Assembly (NCBI GenBank): GCA_048394785.1 | Contig: DBFJGL010000055.1 | Location: forward strand, 1 to 42,159 | DNA: 42,159 bases | Source of the DNA: DBFJGL01 sp048394785 | GTDB taxonomy: Bacteria; Bacillota; Clostridia; Christensenellales; CAG-917 | Direction: 5' to 3' | Shown here: one piece after another, positions 8,241 to 15,490 of the stretch | Layout of the letters: each line of letters opens with the position of its first letter | Position numbering within the stretch: position 1 is the first letter of the stretch | Notes under the pieces: generated by a model | The model's database searches: none | What the model was told of the DNA's origin: nothing | The model's input: only the letters and a program-made list of their open reading frames with translations | Translations under genes and position numbers: made by a program

Positions 8241-9902
8241 TCAATCGGGCGTGCATTCGCGTTTAAAATCATAAATATCTCCCGCTCCGAGAAACAAAAC
8301 AATGTCATAGCCGCGGCACATTTCTTTCACTGCCGCAATCGCGTCCTCTTTGTCCCGTGCGAGTCTTTTTTCTCCGCCTCCGTACGTGGCGAGCTGTCTG
8401 AACAGTTCTTTCTCGTCCTCTCCGTCGGAGGGCGCTTCTCTCGCCGCAAAAGTCGTCATCAGAATGAGTCCGTCCGCTCGCAGCAACGCTTTGACGAAAT
8501 CCGCCATATACCTTGCCGTACGGGAATAAGTGTGCGGTTGAAACACGGCAAGCACTCTGCCGTATGCCGATGCGGTATCGAGCGCGCACTTTATCTCCGT
8601 GGGGTGGTGCGCGTAATCGAAGACCGTTTGAACGCCGTCTATATTCCCCGTATGTTCAAAGCGTCGGCGCACACCCTTAAAGCCGCTTATATAGGCGCAT
8701 ACTCGCTCTTTGTCCGCGCCCAACTCACACGCCGCCGCAATGGCGCACAAGGCGTTTTTGACGTTATAACGCCCCTCGGCGGTCAGCTCCGCTCTTCCCA
8801 TATCCGCCGCGCCCGTATTGTCGTCCGCAATATCGACGTAAGTTCCGCTTTCAACGTCGCGTCTTATATACGTATATTTTATTTCGTTTTCCTTGACGCG
8901 GTCCGGACGTTTTCTCGGCGAATAATATTCCTCGTTCCTCTTATTTTTGTTTGCCGCGGCGACAAATCTGCGCAGCCATTTTGCAGGCAACGTCAGCTTT
9001 TTGCGATGTCCCTCGATTTCACGCTCGTTAAAACGAACGTCGAAAGCGCATTTGTCCGCACTCGTATTTATATTGTCCGCTATGTACACTCCCGCATTCG
9101 AGAATACTTTTATGCCTCCCGTCGGATAACCGCCCTCATATCCGCATGTGAGCAGATTTACATATCTGTTTATCTGTTTTCGGTTATCGCTTTCTTTTAT
9201 GGTCATATGCGCATTCTTGCATATAAAACCTTTCAACACCGACGCCGCTTCGTCCGTAATCACCGCAACGCGCGACTGCGCGCAGAATTTTGCAAAGGCG
9301 TCCGCGACGTCGTCGGCGTCTTTATAACAGTCCGGATGGTCGGCTTCCGCGTTAAGCACGAGCGCGACGTCCGGTTTTAACGACAGAAACCCGCGCTTAT
9401 ATTCGCAAGCCTCGGTCAAAAGAATTTTTTTGCCTCCGAAATCACGGCGCACGTAATTGCCGAATTCCACGCTGTCGCCGCCGATCAACGCCGTAAAACT
9501 CACGTTCATTTCCGACAGTATATGCGCAAGCATTGCCGTTACCGTGGTTTTGCCGTGCGTGCCCGATACCGCCGCAACAACGTCGAAGCCGCTTGCCGCA
9601 AGTCCTAAAAACTCGTGTCGCTCATATGTGGGAACGTTAAGTTCTCTCGCCCTTTTGAGTTCGGGGTTATCGCGCTTGATTGCCGATGAGTAGACAACGG
9701 CGTCCGCCTCCTTGATTTTATCCAATCTCAGTCCTGCGTAAACGTCCGCGCCGAGCTCGGACAGTTTTTTCATATTTTCGTTGAACCTTATGTCGCTGCC
9801 AGATACCGTAACGCCTTCGTCCATTGCCATTCGCATAAGCGCGGAAACACCCGTGCCGCCCGCTCCGATAAAATGCAGTTTTTCGAAATCGCCGAGTTTC
9901 AT
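8241..9902 (-). CDS. murC: UDP-N-acetylmuramate--L-alanine ligase with an internal insertion
   Basis: MurC adds L-alanine to UDP-N-acetylmuramate using ATP, the first step of the peptidoglycan stem peptide, in the cytoplasm. The markers are the N-terminal Rossmann segment 'LHFIGAGGTGVSALM', the P-loop 'GTHGKT' near residue 115, 'GVRRRFEH' and 'DYAHHPTEI'. At 553 residues it is about 80-100 longer than usual. Roughly 70 extra residues (about 297-366), rich in Lys, Arg and Asn, sit in the central domain just before the conserved 'GRYNVKNAL' (family: GxHNxxN; the His is Tyr here). No usable ribosome site precedes the ATG, while a TATAAT lies 6 nt upstream. The gene is monocistronic and divergent from spoVG. 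Confidence 0.93.
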   Translation of the reverse strand: MKLGDFEKLHFIGAGGTGVSALMRMAMDEGVTVSGSDIRFNENMKKLSELGADVYAGLRLDKIKEADAVVYSSAIKRDNPELKRARELNVPTYERHEFLGLAASGFDVVAAVSGTHGKTTVTAMLAHILSEMNVSFTALIGGDSVEFGNYVRRDFGGKKILLTEACEYKRGFLSLKPDVALVLNAEADHPDCYKDADDVADAFAKFCAQSRVAVITDEAASVLKGFICKNAHMTIKESDNRKQINRYVNLLTCGYEGGYPTGGIKVFSNAGVYIADNINTSADKCAFDVRFNEREIEGHRKKLTLPAKWLRRFVAAANKNKRNEEYYSPRKRPDRVKENEIKYTYIRRDVESGTYVDIADDNTGAADMGRAELTAEGRYNVKNALCAIAAACELGADKERVCAYISGFKGVRRRFEHTGNIDGVQTVFDYAHHPTEIKCALDTASAYGRVLAVFQPHTYSRTARYMADFVKALLRADGLILMTTFAAREAPSDGEDEKELFRQLATYGGGEKRLARDKEDAIAAVKEMCRGYDIVLFLGAGDIYDFKRECTPD

Positions 9903-9908
9903 ATCCGT

Positions 9909-9938
9909 ATTATATGCGGCATACCTCCCGATTGATAA
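9909..9938 (-). promoter_or_regulatory. Probable murC promoter giving a leaderless transcript
   Basis: On the minus strand, TTATCA (9938-9933), an 18-bp spacer and TATAAT (9914-9909) end 6 nt before the murC ATG at 9902. The start of transcription would fall on or next to the start codon. A GGGAGG motif at 9929-9924 is too far from the ATG (20 nt) to act as its ribosome site. Confidence 0.5.
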
Positions 9939-9958
9939 GCGGACTTAAAATTTTGGTA

Positions 9959-9987
9959 TTGAAATCGGACAACTTTTGTTGTAATAT
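9959..9987 (+). promoter_or_regulatory. spoVG promoter
   Basis: TTGAAA (9959-9964), a 17-bp spacer and TAATAT (9982-9987) lie 40 nt before the GTG start at 10028. A TATAAT overlaps at 9985-9990 but would need a 20-bp spacer. Confidence 0.6.
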
Positions 9988-10027
9988 AATTTTACAGGAA
10001 TTATTACGATTTAAGGGGGATTACTTC

Positions 10028-10300
10028 GTGAAGATTACCGACGTCAGAATAAGACTGATAAAACGCGAAGAAGGCAAGCTGAAAGCCATTGCCTCGATAA
10101 TTATCGACGATTGCTTTGCCATACACGATATCAAAGTCATCGGCGGCTCGGACGGAGCGTTTATCGCAATGCCGTCGAGAAAAACGCCCGACGGAGATTT
10201 CCGCGACATCGCGCACCCTATAAACACAGAAACGCGCGAATACGTCAAAGACAGAGTCATCGAGGAATACGAAAGAGCATTGACGGAAGACGGCGAATAA
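10028..10300 (+). CDS. spoVG: SpoVG regulatory RNA/DNA-binding protein
   Basis: A 90-residue protein matching SpoVG from end to end: 'KITDVRIRLI', 'LKAIASIIIDDCFAIHDIKVI' and 'AMPSRKTPDGDFRDIAHPIN'. SpoVG is a conserved small nucleic-acid-binding regulator that affects septation, sporulation and virulence in Firmicutes. The start is set at GTG 10028 because AAGGGGG (10013-10019) is 8 nt upstream and the family begins exactly here. The frame is open further up to 9914, but that part would be translated promoter. It stands alone and divergent from murC, with a terminator downstream. Confidence 0.93.
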   Translation: MKITDVRIRLIKREEGKLKAIASIIIDDCFAIHDIKVIGGSDGAFIAMPSRKTPDGDFRDIAHPINTETREYVKDRVIEEYERALTEDGE

Positions 10301-10343
10301 ACACGCTCGGGAAAAGCTTCCGCACATAGTCTTGGACTTGAAT

Positions 10344-10380
10344 AATGCCGAAAGCGCATTTGCTTTTGGCGTATTGTTTT
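10344..10380 (+). terminator. Probable spoVG terminator
   Basis: A stem GCCgAAAGC / GCTTTtGGC with a GCATTT loop is followed by GTATTGTTTT, 44 nt after the spoVG stop. The stem has a mismatch and the T run is interrupted. A stronger hairpin follows at 10434. Confidence 0.5.
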
Positions 10381-10433
10381 GTTCGGCATAACGTAAAGAT
10401 ACGCCGCTTGCAGATGTTACGGAATGAGTTATG

Positions 10434-10463
10434 AAAAACAGCCGCACATAGCGGCTGTTTTAA
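10434..10463. terminator. Bidirectional terminator between spoVG and the lipid-linked operon
   Basis: An 11-bp perfect stem AAAACAGCCGC / GCGGCTGTTTT with an ACATA loop has T-rich tails on both strands. It would end the six-gene minus-strand operon whose last stop is at 10537, and would back up the spoVG terminator. Confidence 0.85.
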
Positions 10464-10491
10464 TACGTTGTTTTTCCACTGTTTCAAAATG

Positions 10492-10517
10492 CAGTCCGCC
10501 CTTATGCGGACTGTTTT
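10492..10517. terminator. Stem-loop just after the last gene of the minus-strand operon
   Basis: An 8-bp stem CAGTCCGC / GCGGACTG with a 6-nt loop, 20 nt beyond the stop at 10537. The tail is TTTTG on the plus strand but only CATTTTG on the minus strand, so it may protect the mRNA 3' end or assist the stronger terminator at 10434. Confidence 0.5.
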
Positions 10518-10536
10518 GCGATTTTATTACCGTTTA

Positions 10537-12249
10537 TCAAAATCCTTCGGGAGTATCGTCGAGCGCAAGCGTTCCGCCGGGGTTCATAATGTTATCGGGA
10601 TCAAAGTGAGCTTTGAGCGCGCGCAGTATATCCATCTGTTCCTCGCCGATGCTGTCTTTGTTGTACTTTGCAAACAGCTTTCCTATGCCGTGATGGTGGC
10701 TGACGGACGCGCCCGATTTCATTATAGCTTCGAGAATAGTGCCGTGATACTCTTTGAACTTCTGCAAATCGGTGGTCTTTATGACGAAAATGAAGTACAG
10801 GTTGGCTCCGTTGGGATAGCAGTGAGAGATGTGCGTGGTGCAGATTGCATTCGGCCACTTTTTGACGGTTTCCCTTACCTCTTGATGCACCTTGGGCATA
10901 TTGTCCCAATTGACCGCGCACTCCAAAGTGTCTATGATAATACCGTAATCCTGAATGGTATCGCGCATATACGGGTCGGAGAACCTGCCGTGCTCCCACG
11001 CGGTGGTAACGTATCCCGTAAGGGACATTGCGTTATATTTCTTTGCGATTTTACGGATATTCTTGACGACGTTTTTCTGATAACCCGCTTCACCGTCGGC
11101 AAAACCGAGCATCAAACAGCGTTGATTTGGTTTAAGTCCTCTTGCCGAAAGCAAAGTGTTGAGCGGAGAATCGGCAATGCCGTACATCCACATCATCATA
11201 TCCGTTTCCTCGGGGTCGCTGAGTCTGAACGCGGAGGGGAAGCCGAACTCGCCCTGCATCATTTCTCTCATAGCCGCCATAGCGTCCTGCCAATTCGGGA
11301 ACATATAGGAGAACTTCTTATGTTTTGCGGAAAGACGGTGCACTTTGAGCGTAACCTCGGTAAGAATGCCGAAAGTTCCCTCGCTGCCCATCATAATCTG
11401 ATTGATGTCGGGACCGGTTGCCTTTCTCGGCGACATATCCGTCCTGAACGTGCCGTTGGGCGTGACGTATTCCTGCGACAACACCAAATCGGCTGCGCAG
11501 CCGTAATAAGTGGAATTCTGTCCCGAACCTCTCGTGACAACCCAGCCGCCTACGCAGGAGTATTCGAAGGACTGCGGAAAATGTCCGCAGGTGCAACGGT
11601 AAGACGCGCCGAAATTTTCGGGAGCGTTGTTGAGGATTTTTTCAAGGTCGGGACCGCTGATACCGGGCTGAACGGTAATGGTGGAGTTGACCTCGTTGAA
11701 CGCGATTACCTTGTTGAAATTCTTTCTCAAATCGAGAAGCATATTCGGTCCGAGCATTGCTTCGGTGCCGCGCGTGACGCTGCTGCCGCCTGCGTAAACG
11801 TATATCTTGACGCCGTTTTCTTTCGCAAACGCAACCAACTTTTCGATATCTTCGGTTGTGGACGGATAGACCACGATGTCGGGCACGTTTTCGACTATGC
11901 CCTTTCTCATTCTGATGATGTCAATCATCGTCTTGCCGTAAGACACTTCCACGCGTTTATAGTCGTCGAGCGTGACGTTGTCGTCGCCGACTATGCCCTT
12001 GATTGCGGCAATCTGAGCGTCGGAAAGTCTTGTGGGCACCTTGACGTCCACTTTTTGTTCGCCCGTATCGACCATTTCCTTAAAATCGTCGTCGGTAAGT
12101 CCGAAACGCTCTTTGATGAGCTTGTACAGACCTTCTTTGGGCGCTTTGTACATCGCGGGGTCGCCCCATTTCATTATGTAGCGGTAAGTGCCTTCCTGCG
12201 CGGGAGTGGTAATCCACTTGGGCTCGAAATCCTTATAGGGTTTTGACAT
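10537..12249 (-). CDS. FAD-dependent alkyl-dihydroxyacetonephosphate synthase-like oxidase
   Basis: 570 residues of the vanillyl-alcohol-oxidase/FAD-binding-4 family. A PCMH-type FAD domain covers about 130-310 ('YAGGSSVTRGTEAML', 'VQPGISGPDLE') and a C-terminal substrate domain follows. Several blocks match eukaryotic alkylglycerone-phosphate synthase (AGPS) better than lactate or glycolate oxidases, as recalled from memory: 'CTCGHFPQSFEYSCVGGWV', a following 'TRGSGQNSTYYG', and the tri-histidine 'SHHHGIGKL' near 515-522. AGPS swaps the acyl chain of acyl-DHAP for a fatty alcohol, giving the ether bond. Whether this protein does so is inference. It is the last gene of a six-gene operon, 1 nt after the FGGY kinase stop, with a strong AAGGAGGA site. 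Confidence 0.8.
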   Translation of the reverse strand: MSKPYKDFEPKWITTPAQEGTYRYIMKWGDPAMYKAPKEGLYKLIKERFGLTDDDFKEMVDTGEQKVDVKVPTRLSDAQIAAIKGIVGDDNVTLDDYKRVEVSYGKTMIDIIRMRKGIVENVPDIVVYPSTTEDIEKLVAFAKENGVKIYVYAGGSSVTRGTEAMLGPNMLLDLRKNFNKVIAFNEVNSTITVQPGISGPDLEKILNNAPENFGASYRCTCGHFPQSFEYSCVGGWVVTRGSGQNSTYYGCAADLVLSQEYVTPNGTFRTDMSPRKATGPDINQIMMGSEGTFGILTEVTLKVHRLSAKHKKFSYMFPNWQDAMAAMREMMQGEFGFPSAFRLSDPEETDMMMWMYGIADSPLNTLLSARGLKPNQRCLMLGFADGEAGYQKNVVKNIRKIAKKYNAMSLTGYVTTAWEHGRFSDPYMRDTIQDYGIIIDTLECAVNWDNMPKVHQEVRETVKKWPNAICTTHISHCYPNGANLYFIFVIKTTDLQKFKEYHGTILEAIMKSGASVSHHHGIGKLFAKYNKDSIGEEQMDILRALKAHFDPDNIMNPGGTLALDDTPEGF

Positions 12250-12250
12250 A

Positions 12251-13858
12251 TTAATCCTCCTTAAACTTCTTTATTTCATCACAAGCAGCTTTCTGCGCAT
12301 CCTCGTAGAAATCCTTTTGAAGTTTTTTAATTTCATCATATATTTTTTTATTGTTGGGGTATATCTCTTTATATACCTTATGATACATCTTGTGATAGAA
12401 CTTGTGCTCGGCGTAATCGGGCGTAAACTCGCTGCTTGTTCTAATCATCTTATCCGCCGCGTCCTTAAAACTCGCATAAACGCCTATCCCCTTGAACGCG
12501 ACTATCGCCGCGCCCAGCGAAGACGTTTCGTAAGTCTGCACCCGTCTTACGGGTACGCCCATAAGATTTGCGGTTATCTGACAAATCTCGTCGCTCTGAG
12601 AACCGCCGCCCGATACGGACAGGAACTTGACTTTGATTTTTGTCTTTTTCTGTATGGCAAGCAGTCCGTCGTACAGCCCGAAGCCGATGCCCTCTATTAT
12701 CGCGCGGTAAACGTGCGCCCTCGTGTGGCAGTCCGCAAAGCCGAGAATCGCGCCTCTGGCGTTGGGGTGTCTTATACCCGGCGACCAATAAGGTTGAAGC
12801 ACAAGTCCCTCGCATCCGGGAGGAATGTCCTTCAAATGCCTGTTCAATAACTCCTCCGCGCTTATGCCGAGTTTGGCGGCTTCCTCCTCCTCTTTTTGAG
12901 CGAACTCCGCCTTGAACCAGGACAGCATCCAATATCCGCGATAAATCTCTATTTCGGGATTGTGTTTTCCGGGAAGCACCGCAGGATAGGACGGCACGAA
13001 CATCTCGGGTTCGATATAGCTGTCCGTAGTCATCTGCACGGTTGCGGTCGTACCGAAAGAAAGCGACGCGCCGGTGCTGTCCACACAGCCTGCGCCGAGC
13101 GTTTCGCAACCCTTGTCCGAACCTGCCGCAACAAGGGGCAGTCCCTCGGGTATTCCCGTATCCGCCGCCGCCTGTTTGGTTATTCGCCCTATAATTTCGC
13201 CCGGCTGGACGAGGTCGGGCATATACTCCGCCGTAACGTCGAACAGCGGCGAGGTGAGCGCGTGCGGTCCCTGCCACTTCTTGTTTTTGTAATCGAACGG
13301 AATGTGCCCTATCTGATTTGCGACGGAATCCTTTACCACTCCCGTAAGCAGATAAGTCATATAACCCGAGAACAAAAGATATTTATACATTTTGTTCCAT
13401 ACGTCGGGCTCGTTCTGATGCACCCAGTTGCACGCCGCGGTGCGTCTTTGCATAAGCGCGGTTTCGTACATTTTAACCGATTTAAGCAAAGCTTTGAGCG
13501 GCGCGGAAATAGCCTTTTCCGGGTTTGCGGATTCGCGTTGGTCAAGCCATAGAATTACGTCGCGCAAAGGTTTTATGTCTTTATCGACGATAACTACGGT
13601 GTCGCGGATTGTAGTGAGTGCTACAGCCTCCACCTTGTTCCACAACTCTCCGACTTTCGCCTTCAATCCGTTTGTGGCTTCGCAGAGTTTCTGCCAATAC
13701 ACCTCGGGTTTCTGCTCCGCCCAGCCGACCTGCTTGGAATAGTACGGTTTGAACGCCACTTTGACCTTTCCGTAATCGTTGCCGAATTGGTCGAAAATCA
13801 TTGCACGGACGCTCTGCGTGCCGTAATCAATGGTAAGAACATATCTTTCGTTGCTCAT
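12251..13858 (-). CDS. FGGY-family carbohydrate (glycerol/xylulose-type) kinase
   Basis: A 535-residue kinase of the ASKHA fold. The N-terminal phosphate loop is 'LTIDYGTQSVRAMIFD', followed by 'WAEQKPEVYW' and 'WLDQRE'. The catalytic-aspartate region is 'AAGSDKGCETLGAG', the family's second phosphate loop is 'SLSFGTTATVQM', and the adenosine motif is 'LSVSGGGSQSDEICQITANLMG'. FGGY kinases phosphorylate polyols or sugars. The substrate is not certain from sequence; glycerol is favoured by the neighbouring GlpA-like dehydrogenase, but the sequence also resembles xylulokinases. A GGGAG site lies 4-5 nt from the ATG. It is the fifth gene of the operon. Confidence 0.85.
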   Translation of the reverse strand: MSNERYVLTIDYGTQSVRAMIFDQFGNDYGKVKVAFKPYYSKQVGWAEQKPEVYWQKLCEATNGLKAKVGELWNKVEAVALTTIRDTVVIVDKDIKPLRDVILWLDQRESANPEKAISAPLKALLKSVKMYETALMQRRTAACNWVHQNEPDVWNKMYKYLLFSGYMTYLLTGVVKDSVANQIGHIPFDYKNKKWQGPHALTSPLFDVTAEYMPDLVQPGEIIGRITKQAAADTGIPEGLPLVAAGSDKGCETLGAGCVDSTGASLSFGTTATVQMTTDSYIEPEMFVPSYPAVLPGKHNPEIEIYRGYWMLSWFKAEFAQKEEEEAAKLGISAEELLNRHLKDIPPGCEGLVLQPYWSPGIRHPNARGAILGFADCHTRAHVYRAIIEGIGFGLYDGLLAIQKKTKIKVKFLSVSGGGSQSDEICQITANLMGVPVRRVQTYETSSLGAAIVAFKGIGVYASFKDAADKMIRTSSEFTPDYAEHKFYHKMYHKVYKEIYPNNKKIYDEIKKLQKDFYEDAQKAACDEIKKFKED

Positions 13859-13910
13859 TTACTCCCTTATCTCCTTATAACGCCGCCCTTTCGGACGCGT
13901 GTCAATAACG

Positions 13911-14246
13911 TCAATATATCGACGCTGTGGCGATGACGTCGATATCCGTGCCTGCCACGCCTTTTATCACGACGTCGCCGCGCTTGCATTTCTCGCCGAC
14001 CAAAGTGGTCGATATCTGCTCCATAAGGTCCGCGATTTTATCTTTCGGTATCTCGCCGTTCGTCCTTACGGGCAGTACGGGCATACTGTCGAAAACCGTC
14101 GCTACCGTCGAACACACCGTGCGCATAGGACGCGTGGTTTCGGCAATTGCGAAAGTTTCTCCCTTTTTGCAGGTATTTCCCGTGACTTTACCGTCGTTTA
14201 TTTCCATTCTGCACCCTCTGGGGCACACTATACATACGAGTTCCAT
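13911..14246 (-). CDS. DUF1667 cysteine-motif protein
   Basis: 111 residues. The N-terminus carries 'CIVCPRGCRMEI' (CxxCxxxC) and 'GNTCKKGETFAIAE', which matches DUF1667. These proteins are usually encoded beside FAD/NAD oxidoreductases and GlpA-like dehydrogenases in Clostridia. Four clustered cysteines suggest a metal or Fe-S site (inference). The ATG shares one base with the stop of the upstream oxidoreductase (TGATG), so translation is coupled. It may act as an electron-transfer partner, in the place that GlpB/GlpC hold in enteric bacteria. Confidence 0.88.
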   Translation of the reverse strand: MELVCIVCPRGCRMEINDGKVTGNTCKKGETFAIAETTRPMRTVCSTVATVFDSMPVLPVRTNGEIPKDKIADLMEQISTTLVGEKCKRGDVVIKGVAGTDIDVIATASIY

Positions 14247-15490
14247 CAGTTTTCCTCCACTTCAAGCACAATCTTGCTGCCCTCTTTCAAACCGAACTGC
14301 GAGAAATCGATTTGAAGGCGTTGCATTTCCGGCGGACGCAAAAACGCGAATTTCTTTTTGAACGCTTCCGCGCCGTCCACACTTATGCGCAGCGTGGCTT
14401 TGTCCATATCCGACGCAGAACGGAAAAACAACACTACTTTGTCGCACGACTTTGACAAATCAATGCGGTGCGGCACAAACGAAAGCACGCCTTTTCCGCG
14501 TTCTATCCGCACGCTTTTTCCAGACGGCTTATATCCGACCGCGTTTTTGCCGGCGTCTGCCGCGCACTCGGACACGTAGTCCACAAGGTCGAATACGTTG
14601 AGCGCGTTGCCTGCGGAGAACACTCCGTCCACGCTCGTCATATAAGTCTGGTCGCAATCGGGACCTTTGGTGAAGCCGTTGATTTTGACGCCGAGTCCCT
14701 CCGCAAGTTCGTTTTCGGGAATAAGACCGACGGAGAGAATGAGCGCGTCGCACTCTATCCTTCTTTCAGTACCTGCTATGGGTTTCATCTTGCCGTCGAC
14801 TTCGGCGACTTCAACCGCGGTAAGCCTGTCCGCGCCGAATACGCGGGTTACGGTATGAGACAGATGAAGCGGAATATTGAAATCGTAAAGGCATTGATGT
14901 ATGTTTCTCGTAAGACCGCTCGGAGTGGGTTTGACCTCATACACTCCCTCAACTTCCGCGCCTTCGAGAGTAAGACGGCGAGCCATAATGAGCCCTATAT
15001 CGCCGCTGCCGAGAATGACGCATTTTTTTGTGGGAAGCTTGCCTTGGAGATTTACGAAATTCTGCGCGGTGCCCGCGGTAAACACGCCCGCGGGACGCGT
15101 GCCCTGAATGAGCACCTGTTTTGCGGTGCGCTCGCGGCAGCCCGTTGCCAGCACGAGCGACGTACAGTGAAGCTTGATTACGCCTTCGCGTGATACGGCG
15201 GTGATGTCGTATCCGTTGTTTTTCTCTATTTTTGTGACAAAAGTCAGAGTAAAAGTGTCTATATCGAGCTCTTTTACGAAATCTATGTATCTTTCGCTGT
15301 ATTCGGGACCCGCGAGTTTTTCGCCGAAACGGATAAGTCCGAAACCGTCGTGAACGCATTGTTTCAGAATGCCGCCCAAACGCGCTTCTCTTTCTATTAC
15401 GGCAACCTTTGCGCCGGCGTTGCACGCGCTCTGCGCCGCCGAAAGTCCGGCAGGACCGCCGCCGATGACAATTACGTCGTAGTTATTCAT
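14246..15490 (-). CDS. NAD(P)/FAD-dependent oxidoreductase
   Basis: A 414-residue two-dinucleotide flavoprotein. The FAD site is 'DVIVIGGGPAGLSAAQSA' at about 4-21, followed by 'LGGILKQCVHDGFG', 'LVLATGCRER', a second NAD(P) fold 'KKCVILGSGDIGLIMAR' and 'TSVDGVFSAGNAL' near the C-terminal FAD contact. It resembles the pyridine-nucleotide oxidoreductases found with GlpA-like proteins and DUF1667 in anaerobes. It likely passes electrons between the GlpA-like dehydrogenase and NAD(P) or another carrier (inference). The start overlaps the GlpA-like stop by 8 nt. The last 90 residues or so form an extra beta-rich domain. Confidence 0.87.
   Translation of the reverse strand: MNNYDVIVIGGGPAGLSAAQSACNAGAKVAVIEREARLGGILKQCVHDGFGLIRFGEKLAGPEYSERYIDFVKELDIDTFTLTFVTKIEKNNGYDITAVSREGVIKLHCTSLVLATGCRERTAKQVLIQGTRPAGVFTAGTAQNFVNLQGKLPTKKCVILGSGDIGLIMARRLTLEGAEVEGVYEVKPTPSGLTRNIHQCLYDFNIPLHLSHTVTRVFGADRLTAVEVAEVDGKMKPIAGTERRIECDALILSVGLIPENELAEGLGVKINGFTKGPDCDQTYMTSVDGVFSAGNALNVFDLVDYVSECAADAGKNAVGYKPSGKSVRIERGKGVLSFVPHRIDLSKSCDKVVLFFRSASDMDKATLRISVDGAEAFKKKFAFLRPPEMQRLQIDFSQFGLKEGSKIVLEVEEN

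Noticed and set aside
9899..9922. Seven-codon leader peptide frame (M-P-H-I-I-R-I) whose stop overlaps the murC ATG
   Set aside because: The GGGAGG motif is only 1 nt before its ATG, too close to work, and the frame overlaps a TATAAT box. A leaderless murC start explains the layout better, but the peptide is not excluded.
9914..10027. Longer spoVG start at 9914
   Set aside because: It would translate the promoter, and the extra residues are not in the SpoVG family; GTG 10028 has a strong ribosome site.
10468..12246. Long plus-strand open frame (592 codons) opposite the AGPS-like gene
   Set aside because: It mirrors a gene with clear family motifs and lacks any recognisable domain. Long antisense frames are expected from the codon bias of this genome.
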